Of a DNA stretch of 64,000 nucleotides, positions 19,688 through 29,274 are shown in pieces. The number at the start of each line of letters is the position of its first letter. Within the stretch, counting starts at the first letter, position 1. The notes under the pieces are model-generated. The model was not told where the DNA came from. It ran no database searches and saw only the letters and a program-made list of their open reading frames with translations. Where the stretch lies: positions 1-64,000 of the forward strand of contig NZ_QRDJ01000010.1 in assembly GCF_003385845.1 (NCBI RefSeq), read 5' to 3'. The DNA comes from Kushneria indalinina DSM 14324 (GTDB lineage Bacteria; Pseudomonadota; Gammaproteobacteria; Pseudomonadales; Halomonadaceae). Made by a program: the position numbers and the translations under genes.

Positions 19688-21532
19688 ATGCTCAATCGTT
19701 ATCCCCTCTGGAAGTATCTGCTGATACTCCTCGTGTTTATTGTGGGCGTTCTCTACGCACTGCCCAATCTGTACCCCAAGGACCCGGCCATCCAGATCAG
19801 CGCGGCCAGCAGCGGCACCACCGTCGACAGCAGCCAGATGGACCGTGTCGATCAGACACTCGAGCAGGCCGGCATCGCCGTCAAATCACGAGAGCTCGCC
19901 GACGGTACCGCACTGATACGACTGGAGAACGGCTCGCAGCAGTCCGCGGCTCGCGACATGGTCAGCCAGTCGCTGGGACAGGGCTATACCGTGGCGCTCA
20001 ACCTGGCCGATTCGACGCCGCAGTGGCTGCAGGCCATTGGCGCCAAGCCCATGAATCTGGGGCTTGATCTACGCGGCGGCGTTCACTTCCTGCTGGAAGT
20101 CGACATGGACGCTGCCATCGACCAGCGTCTGGACGTCAACGCCAGCGCCATGCGTGAGGCACTGCGCAGCGAAGGCATTCGCTATCGCAATAACACCACC
20201 GGTGATAACGAAATCCGCTTCACCTTTGCCAACGCCGAGGATCGCAGCCAGGCGCGCGCACTGCTCAATCGTCAGTACAACGAGTTCACCTTCGCCAACG
20301 ACGACGACGCAGGCCCGAGGCTCGAGATGACGCTGACCGACCAGGCCGTCAACGACATCCAGGACTACGCCGTCAATCAGAACCTCACGACGCTTCGCAA
20401 CCGTGTCAACGAGCTGGGCGTGTCCGAACCGCTCGTGCAGCGCCAGGGTCCCAACCGCATCGTGGTAGAGCTGCCGGGCGTGCAGGACACGGCCGAGGCC
20501 AAGCGCATCGTGGGCGCCACGGCCAATCTCGAGTTCCGTCTCGAAGCCAGCGACAGCACCAGCGCCGATCAGCAGCAGGCGTTCGATTTCCGCAACGACA
20601 GTGGTCGTCGAGCCGCACTGGAGCGTGATGTCATCATTACCGGTGATCGCGTCTCCAGCGCCAGCACCTCCTTTGATGACAGCGGCCGCCCCCAGGTCAA
20701 CATCAATCTTGATGGCCCGGGCGGCAGCCGCATGAACCGCGCCACGCGTGCCAATATCGGCCGCAACATGGCCGTGCTCTTCATCGAGCACAAGACTCGT
20801 ACGCGCACCGTCACCCGCGACGGTGAACAGGTCGAGGAGCGCATGCCCTATACCGAGCGCGGCATCATCAGCCTGGCCACCATCCAGAGCGCGCTGGGCA
20901 ATCAGTTCCGCATCACCGGTCTGGATTCACCGACCGAGGCACGCGAACTGTCGCTGCTGTTGCGTTCGGGCTCGCTGGCCGCGCCCATTTACTTCGCACA
21001 GGAGCGCACGATCGGGCCAAGCCTGGGGCAGCAGAACATCGATCGCGGCGTCATGTCGGTCATCGTGGGCCTGATTCTGGTGCTGGCGTTCATGATCGTG
21101 CGCTACAAGGGCTTCGGCCTGATCGCCAATCTGGCCCTGACGGTCAACCTGACGCTTCTGATCGCGGCCATGTCGGTACTGGGGGCCACCCTGACCCTGC
21201 CGGGCATTGCCGGTATCGTGTTGACACTGGGCATGGCGGTGGACGCCAACGTGCTGGTGTTTGAGCGCATACGCGAGGAGATGCGCAGTCGATCGATACA
21301 GCAGGCCATTCATACCGGCTATGAGCGCGCCTTTACCGCCATTCTGGATGCCAACATCACCACCCTGCTGGTGGCGGTCATCCTGTTCTCGATCGGTACC
21401 GGTCCCGTGAAGGGCTTTGCAGTGACGCTCTCGCTGGGCATTCTGACCTCGGTCTTTACCGCTGTCATGGTGAGCCGTGCCCTTACCAACCTTGTCGTAG
21501 GCGGCAAGTCGCTCAAGAAGCTGTGGATCTGA
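19688..21532 (+). CDS. secD: Protein translocase subunit SecD
   Basis: SecD and SecF form the proton-driven RND-like unit that pulls preproteins from SecYEG on the periplasmic side. The start ATG 19688 gives a 614-residue protein (MLNRYPLWKYLL), the usual gammaproteobacterial length. An upstream extension of the frame to 19604 is not conserved. One helix near residue 10-28 precedes the large periplasmic P1 domain (NLGLDLRGGVHFLLEVD near 120). The C-terminal five-helix part has GTGPVKGFAVTLSLGI. secF follows 12 bp later. Confidence 0.97.
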   Translation: MLNRYPLWKYLLILLVFIVGVLYALPNLYPKDPAIQISAASSGTTVDSSQMDRVDQTLEQAGIAVKSRELADGTALIRLENGSQQSAARDMVSQSLGQGYTVALNLADSTPQWLQAIGAKPMNLGLDLRGGVHFLLEVDMDAAIDQRLDVNASAMREALRSEGIRYRNNTTGDNEIRFTFANAEDRSQARALLNRQYNEFTFANDDDAGPRLEMTLTDQAVNDIQDYAVNQNLTTLRNRVNELGVSEPLVQRQGPNRIVVELPGVQDTAEAKRIVGATANLEFRLEASDSTSADQQQAFDFRNDSGRRAALERDVIITGDRVSSASTSFDDSGRPQVNINLDGPGGSRMNRATRANIGRNMAVLFIEHKTRTRTVTRDGEQVEERMPYTERGIISLATIQSALGNQFRITGLDSPTEARELSLLLRSGSLAAPIYFAQERTIGPSLGQQNIDRGVMSVIVGLILVLAFMIVRYKGFGLIANLALTVNLTLLIAAMSVLGATLTLPGIAGIVLTLGMAVDANVLVFERIREEMRSRSIQQAIHTGYERAFTAILDANITTLLVAVILFSIGTGPVKGFAVTLSLGILTSVFTAVMVSRALTNLVVGGKSLKKLWI

Positions 21533-21544
21533 GGAGGCCGGCAA

Positions 21545-22453
21545 ATGACGCAAATTGATTTCATGGGCAAGCGCAAGGCTGCCTACATCATCTCCATCCT
21601 GTTAACGGTCATCGCCCTCGGGGCGCTGGCCGTCAAGGGCCTGAGTCTGGGTCTTGATTTCACCGGCGGCACCCAGGTCGAGGTGAGCTACGCGCAGGCC
21701 CCCTCTCTGGACGAGGTTCGTGACGAACTCGGCGAGGCAGGCTTTGGCAATTACTCGGTGCAGACCTTTGGCGCCGATACCGACGTACTGGTGCGTCTGC
21801 AGCAGACCTTCGATGAAGGTATCGGCCAGCAGGTTCTCGGTGCCCTGCAGGCCCAGGGCGAGCAGGTCGAGCTGGTACGCGCCGAATATGTCGGCGCCCA
21901 GGTCGGCGATCAGCTTCGTGATCAGAGCGGACTGGGCATGCTGATTGCTCTGGGTGTGGTAGCGCTTTATGTGGCCTTTCGCTTCCAGTACAAGTTTGCC
22001 CTTGGCGCCCTGATCTCGCTGGGTCACGACGTGGTGATCCTGCTGGGCTTTTTTGCCCTGTTCGGCCTCGACTTCGACCTGACGGTACTGGCCGCGGTAC
22101 TGGCGGTGATCGGTTATTCGCTCAACGACACCATCATCGTCTATGACCGCATCCGCGAAAACATACGACGTTCCCAGTCCAATGATCTGGTCAGGATCTT
22201 CAACGACGCCATCAACCAGACCCTGTCGCGTACGCTATCGACATCGGGCACCACCCTTCTGGTACTGCTGGCGCTGTTTTTCCTGGGTGGCGACATGATT
22301 CACAACTTCTCGCTGGCCCTGATCGTGGGCGTGGTACTGGGAACGTTCTCCTCCATCTATGTGGCGGCGGCCATGCTGCTGCTGGTCAGGCTGGAGCGAG
22401 AGGATCTGATCCCGGCCAAGCGTGAAAATGCTGCCGATGACGGCATGCCCTGA
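21545..22453 (+). CDS. secF: Protein translocase subunit SecF
   Basis: A 302-residue six-helix partner of SecD. It has the D1/D4 patterns GLSLGLDFTGGTQVEV near residue 32 and GYSLNDTIIVYDRIRE near 190, then STSGTTLLVLLALF. GGAGG lies 7 nt before ATG 21545. The operon ends at the strong hairpin at 22476-22509. Confidence 0.97.
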   Translation: MTQIDFMGKRKAAYIISILLTVIALGALAVKGLSLGLDFTGGTQVEVSYAQAPSLDEVRDELGEAGFGNYSVQTFGADTDVLVRLQQTFDEGIGQQVLGALQAQGEQVELVRAEYVGAQVGDQLRDQSGLGMLIALGVVALYVAFRFQYKFALGALISLGHDVVILLGFFALFGLDFDLTVLAAVLAVIGYSLNDTIIVYDRIRENIRRSQSNDLVRIFNDAINQTLSRTLSTSGTTLLVLLALFFLGGDMIHNFSLALIVGVVLGTFSSIYVAAAMLLLVRLEREDLIPAKRENAADDGMP

Positions 22454-22475
22454 GGCCTGCCCCCTTCCGGCCAGC

Positions 22476-22509
22476 AAAAAGGCCCGCCTCCATGAGGCGG
22501 GCCTTTTTT
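22476..22509. terminator. Strong bidirectional terminator between secF and the SuhB-like gene
   Basis: A 10-bp perfect stem (GGCCCGCCTC/GAGGCGGGCC, loop CAT) at 22481-22503 is flanked by AAAAA on the left and TTTTTT on the right, so it can act in both directions. Confidence 0.93.
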
Positions 22510-22546
22510 ACAGGTTTACAGGTCAACAACGATCAGGGCCCGGGGC

Positions 22547-23353
22547 TCAAAGCTCCGGCAGGTTGGCGTTACCCATCGTCTGCACCAGCTGCTTGAACAG
22601 GCGTGGCGAGGCCGCCATGAGCGCGCCTTCCACCTTGATCTGCGGATTGCCCCGTGGCGTGCCGGACAGCGCCCCACACTCCTTGAGTACCAGGCTGATG
22701 ATGTGCATGTCCTGCTCATCCAGTCCCAGGATAAAGGCGGCATCCACATGGCCGGCACACAGCGCCAGCATGTCCAGCAGCGGACAGCCGGAGGCGCGCA
22801 GCATGTCCACGCGGCCACCCAGCTGGGTGCTCAGGATCTGCCAGGTCGAGAAGTAGCGCTCGCGCATCCAGCTCTCGGGAAGTCCCAGCGAGATACGGCT
22901 GCCATCAATGCTGGTGCGCGTCGGCACACGCATGCGACGGCCGTTGTAGTGGCCCCCTCGTCCGCGGCTGACCAGATACTCTTCATCGGTGAAGGGAGAA
23001 ATGATGACGGCATGCTCGGGACGCCCCTTGTAAAGGCATACCATTGACAGCGCGCAGCCCGAGGTACCGGAGGCCAGATTGGCGTAGCCATGGAAGATCT
23101 CGATCTTCCAGTGATAATCACGTCCTTCACCCCGGCCTTCGTTCCAGCCGATGTAACGTCCCGACATGCCGTGTTCCGGGTACCCCTTGCCAAACTGCGA
23201 GGCAATCAGGGTTTCGGCGCGCTGGGCCGTCTCGCTGAGCAGCGTATCGAGCGTGTTGTCCTCACGGGCAATATCAAGTCGGTCGCGAACGCGAACGAAC
23301 TGTTCCTGGGCGCCACGCAGCGCGCGCAGGGCAAACTGGACCATTGGATGCAT
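22547..23353 (-). CDS. SuhB-like inositol monophosphatase family protein lacking the metal site
   Basis: The 268-residue protein aligns by eye along its length with SuhB (MHPM start, ALRALRGAQE, YKGRPEHAVI, SRGRGGHYNGRRMRV). The catalytic motifs are gone. The WVIDPLDGTTNF box reads WKIEIFHGYANL at 82-93, the GEEGG glutamate motif reads GRYIG at 64-69, and the WDFAAG box reads QDMHII. Hydrolysis of inositol phosphate is therefore unlikely. In E. coli SuhB acts in rRNA transcription antitermination with NusA/NusG independently of catalysis, so a regulatory role is plausible. TTG 23359 opens the frame, but ATG 23353 has GAGG 7 nt upstream. The gene is convergent with secF. Confidence 0.85.
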   Translation of the reverse strand: MHPMVQFALRALRGAQEQFVRVRDRLDIAREDNTLDTLLSETAQRAETLIASQFGKGYPEHGMSGRYIGWNEGRGEGRDYHWKIEIFHGYANLASGTSGCALSMVCLYKGRPEHAVIISPFTDEEYLVSRGRGGHYNGRRMRVPTRTSIDGSRISLGLPESWMRERYFSTWQILSTQLGGRVDMLRASGCPLLDMLALCAGHVDAAFILGLDEQDMHIISLVLKECGALSGTPRGNPQIKVEGALMAASPRLFKQLVQTMGNANLPEL

Positions 23354-23630
23354 GATCAATCCTCGAACCGAGTGCTGTTAAAGAGCGAAGGCGGGTCAGT
23401 AGCTGACAGAGTCAAACGCCGCCGGGGCGACATGCCATCAGGCGGTCACACCGGCGACGCGATAAATGAGTAATCTGAAAAAGCGGACTGCCCGGAAAAG
23501 TGGCCGACGATGCTAGCAGAGACGCCAGGAACTCGCCAGCGCTCAATCAGGACAGGAAGTGGCCGCACCATGTTAGAATCATACCTTCTACTGCCCAACG
23601 GCCCACGTTTTCTGTATCACGGCGATTTTC

Positions 23631-24431
23631 ATGCTAGAGCGCATTCGTATTGTTCTGATTGGCACCAGCCATCCCGGTAATATCGGCGCCGCCGCGCGCG
23701 CCATGAAAACCATGGGGCTTGAGCAGCTCGCGCTGGTCGCGCCGCGCTGCGACGGCATCACCCCCGAGGCCATTGCCAGGGCCTCGGGCGCCGATGACAT
23801 CCTCGAGCGTGCCACGCTGCATGACACGCTTGAGCCGGCGCTGACAGACTGCCGCTGGGTAGTGGGCGCCAGCGCACGCTCGCGACACCTGCCCTGGCCG
23901 CTGTGCTCACCGCGTGAGTTCTCCACCCGCCTGCCGGGAGAGATGCAGGGCCACGAAGGCACGGTCGCGCTGGTCTTTGGTCGCGAGGACAAGGGGCTGA
24001 CCAACGAAGAGCTCCAGCGCTGCCATACGCATGTGCATATTCCGACATCGGCCGACTATAGTTCGCTCAATCTGGCGGCGGCCGTACAGGTACTGGCCTA
24101 TGAATGCCGTCAGTCCTTTCTTTCTACCCAGGCCAGTACGTCCGACACCCTGCCCGGCTCGGCCTACACGTTCGGGGTGGAATGGGACAATCCGCTGGCC
24201 AGTCACGCCGACACCGAGCGCTTTTTTGAGCATCTTGAGCGCACCCTGATCGATATCGGCTTTCATGACCCCGGCAATCCGCGCCAGCTGATGGCCCGTC
24301 TGCGGCGGCTTTACATGAGAAGCCGGCTGGACGTCATGGAACTCAACATGCTGCGCGGCATCCTGACGCATGTGAATCGCCTGCAAAACGCCCCCGGCAA
24401 GCCCGCGGAGCGCGACGACACATCACAATGA
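23631..24431 (+). CDS. trmJ: tRNA (cytidine/uridine-32-2'-O)-methyltransferase TrmJ
   Basis: A 266-residue SPOUT methyltransferase. The N-terminal pattern IVLIGTSHPGNIGAAARAMK and the knotted SAM-binding part (VALVFGREDKGLTNEEL near 110, IPTSADYSSLNLAAAVQVL near 135) are typical of TrmJ. A C-terminal helical extension follows. TrmJ methylates the 2'-OH of residue 32 in several tRNAs. It lies between the SuhB-like gene and iscR, as in other gammaproteobacteria. Confidence 0.95.
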   Translation: MLERIRIVLIGTSHPGNIGAAARAMKTMGLEQLALVAPRCDGITPEAIARASGADDILERATLHDTLEPALTDCRWVVGASARSRHLPWPLCSPREFSTRLPGEMQGHEGTVALVFGREDKGLTNEELQRCHTHVHIPTSADYSSLNLAAAVQVLAYECRQSFLSTQASTSDTLPGSAYTFGVEWDNPLASHADTERFFEHLERTLIDIGFHDPGNPRQLMARLRRLYMRSRLDVMELNMLRGILTHVNRLQNAPGKPAERDDTSQ

Positions 24432-24460
24432 CAGCGCCGGATTTTCGAGCCTCTGCCCGT

Positions 24461-24494
24461 AATTGTTGACCAAATCTCTCGGGATTATCATAAT
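24461..24494 (+). promoter_or_regulatory. iscR promoter with an overlapping IscR-type box
   Basis: TTGACC (24466-24471) and CATAAT (24489-24494) are 17 bp apart, a near-consensus sigma-70 promoter 34 bp before iscR. The overlapping bases TTGACCAAATCTCTCGG resemble type 1 [2Fe-2S]-IscR sites (TTGACTA...TCGG). This suggests the usual repression of the promoter by holo-IscR. The promoter is clear; the operator is inferred. Confidence 0.7.
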
Positions 24495-24527
24495 CGGCAA
24501 TTACTGTCATGCTGCGGAATCTGGATC

Positions 24528-25004
24528 ATGCGTCTGACGACCAAGGGCCGCTACGCCGTTACAGCCATTCTCGATCTGGCCCTGCACGGTGACGGCTCGC
24601 CCATCAGCCTGGCCGATATTTCTACGCGTCAGGACATCTCGCTCTCCTATCTCGAGCAGCTTTTTGCCCGGCTGCGTCGTCAGGGCCTCGTGACCAGCGT
24701 TCGTGGTCCGGGCGGCGGCTATCTGCTGGCCAGAGCGCCCGGCGATATTTCTGTGGCCAGCATCATCGACGCGGTCAACGAATCCATTGATGCCACCCGC
24801 TGCCAGGGCACGGGCGACTGTCAGCAGGGCACGACCTGTCTGACCCACCATCTCTGGAGCGATCTGTCCGATGCCATACACGATTTTCTCGAGCGTATTA
24901 CGCTTGAGGAGCTGATCCATCGTCACGAGGTTCAGCGCATCGCCAGTCAGCAACACGACAGCGCCAATCAGATTGCCGTGCTGCCGGTTGCCCATACGTC
25001 ATAA
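24528..25004 (+). CDS. iscR: Fe-S cluster assembly transcription factor IscR
   Basis: A 158-residue Rrf2-family regulator with an N-terminal winged helix ([34 protein letters not shown] near 65-80). The cluster ligands CxxxxxCxxxxxC plus His are seen in [17 protein letters not shown] near residues 92-107. It senses Fe-S demand through a [2Fe-2S] cluster and represses its own operon. The next gene is iscS, but iscU is missing from this locus. Confidence 0.97.
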   Translation: MRLTTKGRYAVTAILDLALHGDGSPISLADISTRQDISLSYLEQLFARLRRQGLVTSVRGPGGGYLLARAPGDISVASIIDAVNESIDATRCQGTGDCQQGTTCLTHHLWSDLSDAIHDFLERITLEELIHRHEVQRIASQQHDSANQIAVLPVAHTS

Positions 25005-25055
25005 TGTCATTGTGCGTCGTGTTGATGGTCATGACGTTGGATAAAGGAAAACATC

Positions 25056-26213
25056 ATGAGCACCATGCCTCTCTACCTTGACTACGCGGCCACGACCCCG
25101 GTCGACCCGCGTGTTGCCGAGGTCATGGCACGTCATCTCACGCTGGAAGGCACCTTTGCCAATCCGGCCTCACGCAGTCACATGTCGGGCTGGCTGGCCG
25201 AGCAGGCCGTCGAGACCGGCCGGCGTCAGGTCAGCGACCTGATCGGCGCCGACCCGCGCGAGATTGTCTGGACCTCGGGGGCAACCGAGGCCGACAACCT
25301 GGCGCTGATCGGCTACATGCGCGCCCATCGTGACCGCGGTCGTCATCTGATTACCTCCGCCATTGAACACAAGGCCGTGCTCGACAGCGCCGCCGCTCTT
25401 GAGCAGGAAGGCTTCGAGGTCACCCGCCTGATGCCGCACGCCGATGGCACGGTATCGCCCGAGGACCTGAAGGCCGCACTGCGCCCGGACACCGTTCTGG
25501 TCTCATTGATGGCGGTCAACAACGAGCTGGGCAGTATCAATGACCTGCAGGCGCTGGGCAGTATCGCGGCCGAGCATGGCGCGGCCTTCCATGTGGATGC
25601 CGCTCAGGCCGCCGGCCGGATCGAGCTGGACATGAGCGCCCTGCCCATCGACATGCTGTCGCTGTCTGCACACAAGGCCTACGGCCCCAAGGGTATCGGG
25701 GCCCTCTTTGTACGACGCGGCATCCGCATCGAGGCGCTGATTCACGGCGGCGGCCACGAGCGCGGCATGCGCTCCGGCACGTTGCCGACGCATCAGATTG
25801 CCGGCATGGGAAAGGCCTTTGCTCTGGCGCAAGACGAGCAGGCCAGCGACAACGCCCATCTTGAACAGCTTGGTCAACAGTTTCGACAGGGGCTTCGCCG
25901 GCTCGAGGGCACCTGGATCAATGCCGGGGGCGGCGAGCACGTGACCAATATCATCAATGTCGGCTTTGAAGGGGTCGACGGCGAGGCGCTGATCATGGCG
26001 CTACGCGGGCTGGCGGTGTCTACCGGCTCGGCCTGCAACTCGGCAAGCGTCGACCCCTCCTATGTCCTGACCGGCATTGGTTTGACACGCGAACAGGCGC
26101 TGGCCTCGATCCGCTTCAGTTTTGGCCGTTTCAGCCGGGTCGAAGAGATCGATCAGGCCCTTGAATCACTCTCGAACGCTCTGGGAAGCCTGCGTACCCG
26201 CCAGAGCGCCTGA
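25056..26213 (+). CDS. iscS: Cysteine desulfurase IscS
   Basis: This PLP enzyme takes sulfur from cysteine for Fe-S clusters, thiolated tRNA and cofactors. The 385-residue protein has the class V start [16 protein letters not shown], the PLP-lysine in [12 protein letters not shown] near residue 205, and the loop cysteine in [10 protein letters not shown] near 325. It is slightly shorter than E. coli IscS (404) because the C-terminal tail that docks IscU in IscU-containing operons is not evident. GGAAAACATC precedes ATG 25056. No iscU, hscB, hscA or fdx follows. Confidence 0.94.
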   Translation: MSTMPLYLDYAATTPVDPRVAEVMARHLTLEGTFANPASRSHMSGWLAEQAVETGRRQVSDLIGADPREIVWTSGATEADNLALIGYMRAHRDRGRHLITSAIEHKAVLDSAAALEQEGFEVTRLMPHADGTVSPEDLKAALRPDTVLVSLMAVNNELGSINDLQALGSIAAEHGAAFHVDAAQAAGRIELDMSALPIDMLSLSAHKAYGPKGIGALFVRRGIRIEALIHGGGHERGMRSGTLPTHQIAGMGKAFALAQDEQASDNAHLEQLGQQFRQGLRRLEGTWINAGGGEHVTNIINVGFEGVDGEALIMALRGLAVSTGSACNSASVDPSYVLTGIGLTREQALASIRFSFGRFSRVEEIDQALESLSNALGSLRTRQSA

Positions 26214-26266
26214 GTATCGTTTATCATTTCGCGCGTTTGATGCGCATCACCGGGGAGGACAACATC

Positions 26267-26593
26267 ATGGCCCGGATCTCGATTTCCGAAGCCGCCGCCC
26301 ACCAGATCCGCCACGTGCTCGATGAGCGCGGCAGTGGCGAGGGACTGCGTGTGGCGGTCAAGCCAAGCGGCTGCTCGGGCTACAGCTATGTGCTCGACTT
26401 TGCCGACCACGTTGAGGCCGATGATCAGGTGTTCGAGGATCATGGCGTCAGGGTCATCGTGGATAGTGACGCCCTCTCTGTCCTTGACGGTACCGAGGTG
26501 GATTACGTCAGTGAAGGCCTTAACCGCTTCTTTCGCTTCAACAATCCCAATGTGCGCGATGAGTGCGGGTGCGGAGAAAGCTTCAGCGTCTGA
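26267..26593 (+). CDS. iscA: A-type Fe-S carrier protein (IscA family)
   Basis: A 108-residue HesB/IscA-family protein with the three conserved cysteines: one in [14 protein letters not shown] near residue 35 and the C-terminal pair in [10 protein letters not shown]. Such proteins carry clusters from the scaffold to client apoproteins. The frame extends back to 26237, but ATG 26267 follows GGGGAGGACAAC and matches the family start. It follows iscS by 53 bp. The choice between IscA, ErpA and SufA cannot be settled from sequence alone; the isc position favours IscA. Confidence 0.88.
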   Translation: MARISISEAAAHQIRHVLDERGSGEGLRVAVKPSGCSGYSYVLDFADHVEADDQVFEDHGVRVIVDSDALSVLDGTEVDYVSEGLNRFFRFNNPNVRDECGCGESFSV

Positions 26594-26748
26594 CCCGACG
26601 GTGACCACTGCGGATGCATGTTGCGCCGGCTATGGCTATAATGGCGCGATTTTTGCCGGAGCCGGCAGCTGTTAAAGCGGCTGCCGGCTCTGCGCTATCC
26701 TGAATCACGAATATCTTGAACTCATCACCCTGTCAGGAGCCCTTTAAC

Positions 26749-27177
26749 ATGGCCCAGGAACGTACTCTCTCCATCATCAAGCCGGACGCCGTTGCCAAGA
26801 ACGCCGTTGGCGACATCATCTCTCGTTTCGAGAAAGCCGGTCTGCAGGTTGTGGCCTGCAAGATGGTCAGCCTGTCCCAGGAAAAGGCCGAGGGCTTTTA
26901 CGCCGAGCACCGCGAGCGTCCCTTCTTCAACGATCTGGTCTCGTTCATGACTTCCGGTCCGGTCGTTGTTCAGGTCCTCGAAGGTGACAACGCCATCGCC
27001 AAGAACCGTGAGCTGATGGGCGCCACCGACCCGAAGAAGGCCGAAGCCGGCACCATTCGCGCCGATTTCGCCACTTCCATCGACGCCAACGCCGTTCACG
27101 GTTCCGATGCACCGGAATCCGCTCAGCGCGAAGTTTCCTATTTCTTCTCCGATGAAGAGATCTGCCCGCGCGGCTGA
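26749..27177 (+). CDS. ndk: Nucleoside diphosphate kinase
   Basis: Ndk moves the gamma phosphate of ATP to other nucleoside diphosphates through a phosphohistidine. The 142-residue protein has [13 protein letters not shown] at the start and the active-site His in [12 protein letters not shown] near residue 117. AGGAG precedes ATG 26749. It is followed by a long hairpin at 27193-27230. It sits in the position it has downstream of isc genes in Pseudomonas. Confidence 0.98.
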   Translation: MAQERTLSIIKPDAVAKNAVGDIISRFEKAGLQVVACKMVSLSQEKAEGFYAEHRERPFFNDLVSFMTSGPVVVQVLEGDNAIAKNRELMGATDPKKAEAGTIRADFATSIDANAVHGSDAPESAQREVSYFFSDEEICPRG

Positions 27178-27192
27178 TTGCCCGCTGCGCCC

Positions 27193-27230
27193 GGCCGTCA
27201 TCTGCCCCCGGGGGCAGGTGGCGGCCTTCT
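27193..27230 (+). terminator. Putative terminator after ndk
   Basis: GGCCGTCATCTGCCCC pairs along its whole length, with two G-T pairs, with GGGGCAGGTGGCGGCC. TTCTTTCTC follows. It lies 16 bp after the ndk stop. Confidence 0.7.
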
Positions 27231-27260
27231 TTCTCCCATGACACCAGCGAGCTCACTGCC

Positions 27261-28394
27261 ATGACACAGACTGCCACGACGACGCCCGTCAATCTTCTGG
27301 GTCTTTCACGCAGCCAGATGGAACAGTTTTTCATTGATCAGGGCGAGAAGAAATTTCGCGCCGCCCAGGTCATGAAGTGGATCCATCATGAGGGTGTCGA
27401 TGATTTCTCGCAGATGACCAATATTTCCAAGGCCCTGCGTGACAAGCTCTCACGCGTGGCCGAAATTCGTGGGCCGAAGGTGGTCTATGAAGGCCAGTCC
27501 AGCGATGGTACCCAGAAATGGGTGCTGGAAGTGGAAGATGGCAGCTTTGTGGAAACCGTCCTGATTCCATCCGAAAACGGCAGTCGACGCACGCTGTGCG
27601 TCTCCTCCCAGGTGGGCTGTTCACTGGACTGCAGTTTCTGTTCGACCGGCAAGCAGGGGTTTCAGCGCAACCTGACTGCCGCTGAAGTCATTGGCCAGCT
27701 CTGGGTGGCCCAGGCCAGCGCCGGTGGGCGCATGGGGCATGATGACGGCCGCCGCGCCGTGACCAACGTGGTCATGATGGGCATGGGCGAGCCGCTTTTG
27801 AACTACGACAATGTCGTGCCGGCCATGCACCTGATGCTCGATGACAACGGCTATGGCCTCTCCAAGCGCCGCGTCACCCTGTCGACCTCGGGCGTGGTCC
27901 CCATGATCGAAAAACTCGGCGATGAAATCGACGTGGCCCTGGCCATTTCGCTGCACGCCGCCAACGACGAGCTTCGCAACACCCTGGTGCCGCTCAACCG
28001 CAAGTACAACATTGCAACGCTGCTGGATTCTTGCCGGCGCTATCTGACCAAAAGCGATGGCACCCGCCATATCACCATCGAATACACCCTGATCAAGGAC
28101 GTCAACGATCAGCGGGAACATGCCGAGCAGCTGGCCGAAGTGCTGGGGGATCTGCCCTGCAAGATCAATCTGATTCCCTTCAACCCTTTCCCGCATGCCG
28201 GCTATGAAAAGCCGTCACGCAATCAGGTAATGCGCTTTCAGACATGGCTTTACGAGCTGGGCCACAACGCCCCGGTACGCACGACGCGCGGTGACGACAT
28301 CGATGCGGCCTGCGGACAGCTGGTGGGACGCGTCAAGGACCGCACCAAACGTGCCGAACGCTATATCAAGGCCGTCCAGCTCGACGCGTCATGA
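27261..28394 (+). CDS. rlmN: Dual-specificity 23S rRNA/tRNA adenosine C2 methyltransferase RlmN
   Basis: A radical-SAM enzyme that methylates A2503 of 23S rRNA and A37 of some tRNAs. The 377-residue protein has the cluster motif CxxxCxxC ([11 protein letters not shown] near 117-124), the [15 protein letters not shown] loop near 170, and a C-terminal methyl-carrier cysteine in [10 protein letters not shown] near residue 350. It is full length. The next gene is pilW, 118 bp later. Confidence 0.97.
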   Translation: MTQTATTTPVNLLGLSRSQMEQFFIDQGEKKFRAAQVMKWIHHEGVDDFSQMTNISKALRDKLSRVAEIRGPKVVYEGQSSDGTQKWVLEVEDGSFVETVLIPSENGSRRTLCVSSQVGCSLDCSFCSTGKQGFQRNLTAAEVIGQLWVAQASAGGRMGHDDGRRAVTNVVMMGMGEPLLNYDNVVPAMHLMLDDNGYGLSKRRVTLSTSGVVPMIEKLGDEIDVALAISLHAANDELRNTLVPLNRKYNIATLLDSCRRYLTKSDGTRHITIEYTLIKDVNDQREHAEQLAEVLGDLPCKINLIPFNPFPHAGYEKPSRNQVMRFQTWLYELGHNAPVRTTRGDDIDAACGQLVGRVKDRTKRAERYIKAVQLDAS

Positions 28395-28512
28395 TCGCTC
28401 TGCCAGGGACTGTCCGTCATCGGCTTGACTTGACGGAGTACCGGCGCTTTGATGGGCAACGCTATTGTTAATATTTGACAGATTCGGGCATGTTCATCAC
28501 GTCAGGAAGTCG

Positions 28513-29208
28513 ATGATTCACTTGCGCTGCACCCTCAGGATATCGCTGGTCATGATGACCCTGTTGCTCATGGTTGCAGCGCTTTCAGGCTGCGCCAGCC
28601 ATGGCAGCAATGTAGCGTCTTCCGAGGAATCGCCGACCACGGCCTACACTCAGCTGGGTATGGCCTATCTGCAGCGCGATGATCTGGACCGCGCCCAGCA
28701 GGCCTTCGGGCGAGCCATCGACCTTTCTGCCAACGACCCCGAGGCCCTGCAGGGGCTTGCCCTGATCTACCAGCGCCAGGGCGAAACGGCCAGCGCCGAT
28801 CAATATTTCCAGCGTGCCCTGAGCGCACGTCCCTCGTTTACCCAGGCACGCAACAATTACGCGGCGTTTCTGTTCAGCCAGAACCGTATCCCGCAGGCCT
28901 GTGAACAGCTTGAACAGGCCACCACGGATCTACGCTATGAACGCCGCGCCCAGCTTTTCACCAATCTGGGCCAGTGTCGCGAGCGTCAGGGCGACCATGG
29001 TGACGCGGCGGCGTCCTATCAGCGCGCCCTGCAGCTTGACGATCGCCAGCCCCGTGCATGGCTGGGGCTGGCCCGGGCCCAGTATCAACAGCAACAATCT
29101 GATGCCGCCCGCGCGTCTCTCGATCACTATATCCGGCTGGCCGGTCCCGATGACGAGAGTACACAGCTGTCTCAAAAGCTTTATGGCGGGGCGTCGCATG
29201 ATGGGTAA
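28513..29208 (+). CDS. pilW: Type IV pilus biogenesis lipoprotein PilW/PilF (TPR)
   Basis: PilW helps the type IV pilus secretin reach and assemble in the outer membrane. The 231-residue protein has a signal peptide and lipobox LSGC near residue 25-28, then about five or six tetratricopeptide repeats (AYTQLGMAYLQRDDLDRAQQ and later units). ATG 28513 follows AGGAAGTCG; an open frame from 28465 is not family-like. The position between rlmN and rodZ is conserved. Confidence 0.92.
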   Translation: MIHLRCTLRISLVMMTLLLMVAALSGCASHGSNVASSEESPTTAYTQLGMAYLQRDDLDRAQQAFGRAIDLSANDPEALQGLALIYQRQGETASADQYFQRALSARPSFTQARNNYAAFLFSQNRIPQACEQLEQATTDLRYERRAQLFTNLGQCRERQGDHGDAAASYQRALQLDDRQPRAWLGLARAQYQQQQSDAARASLDHYIRLAGPDDESTQLSQKLYGGASHDG

Positions 29209-29274
29209 GACTGCCTTACGTCAAACGCCGAAAAAGGAACACTTCGTGCCACGACCGAACAAGGAACATTTTGC

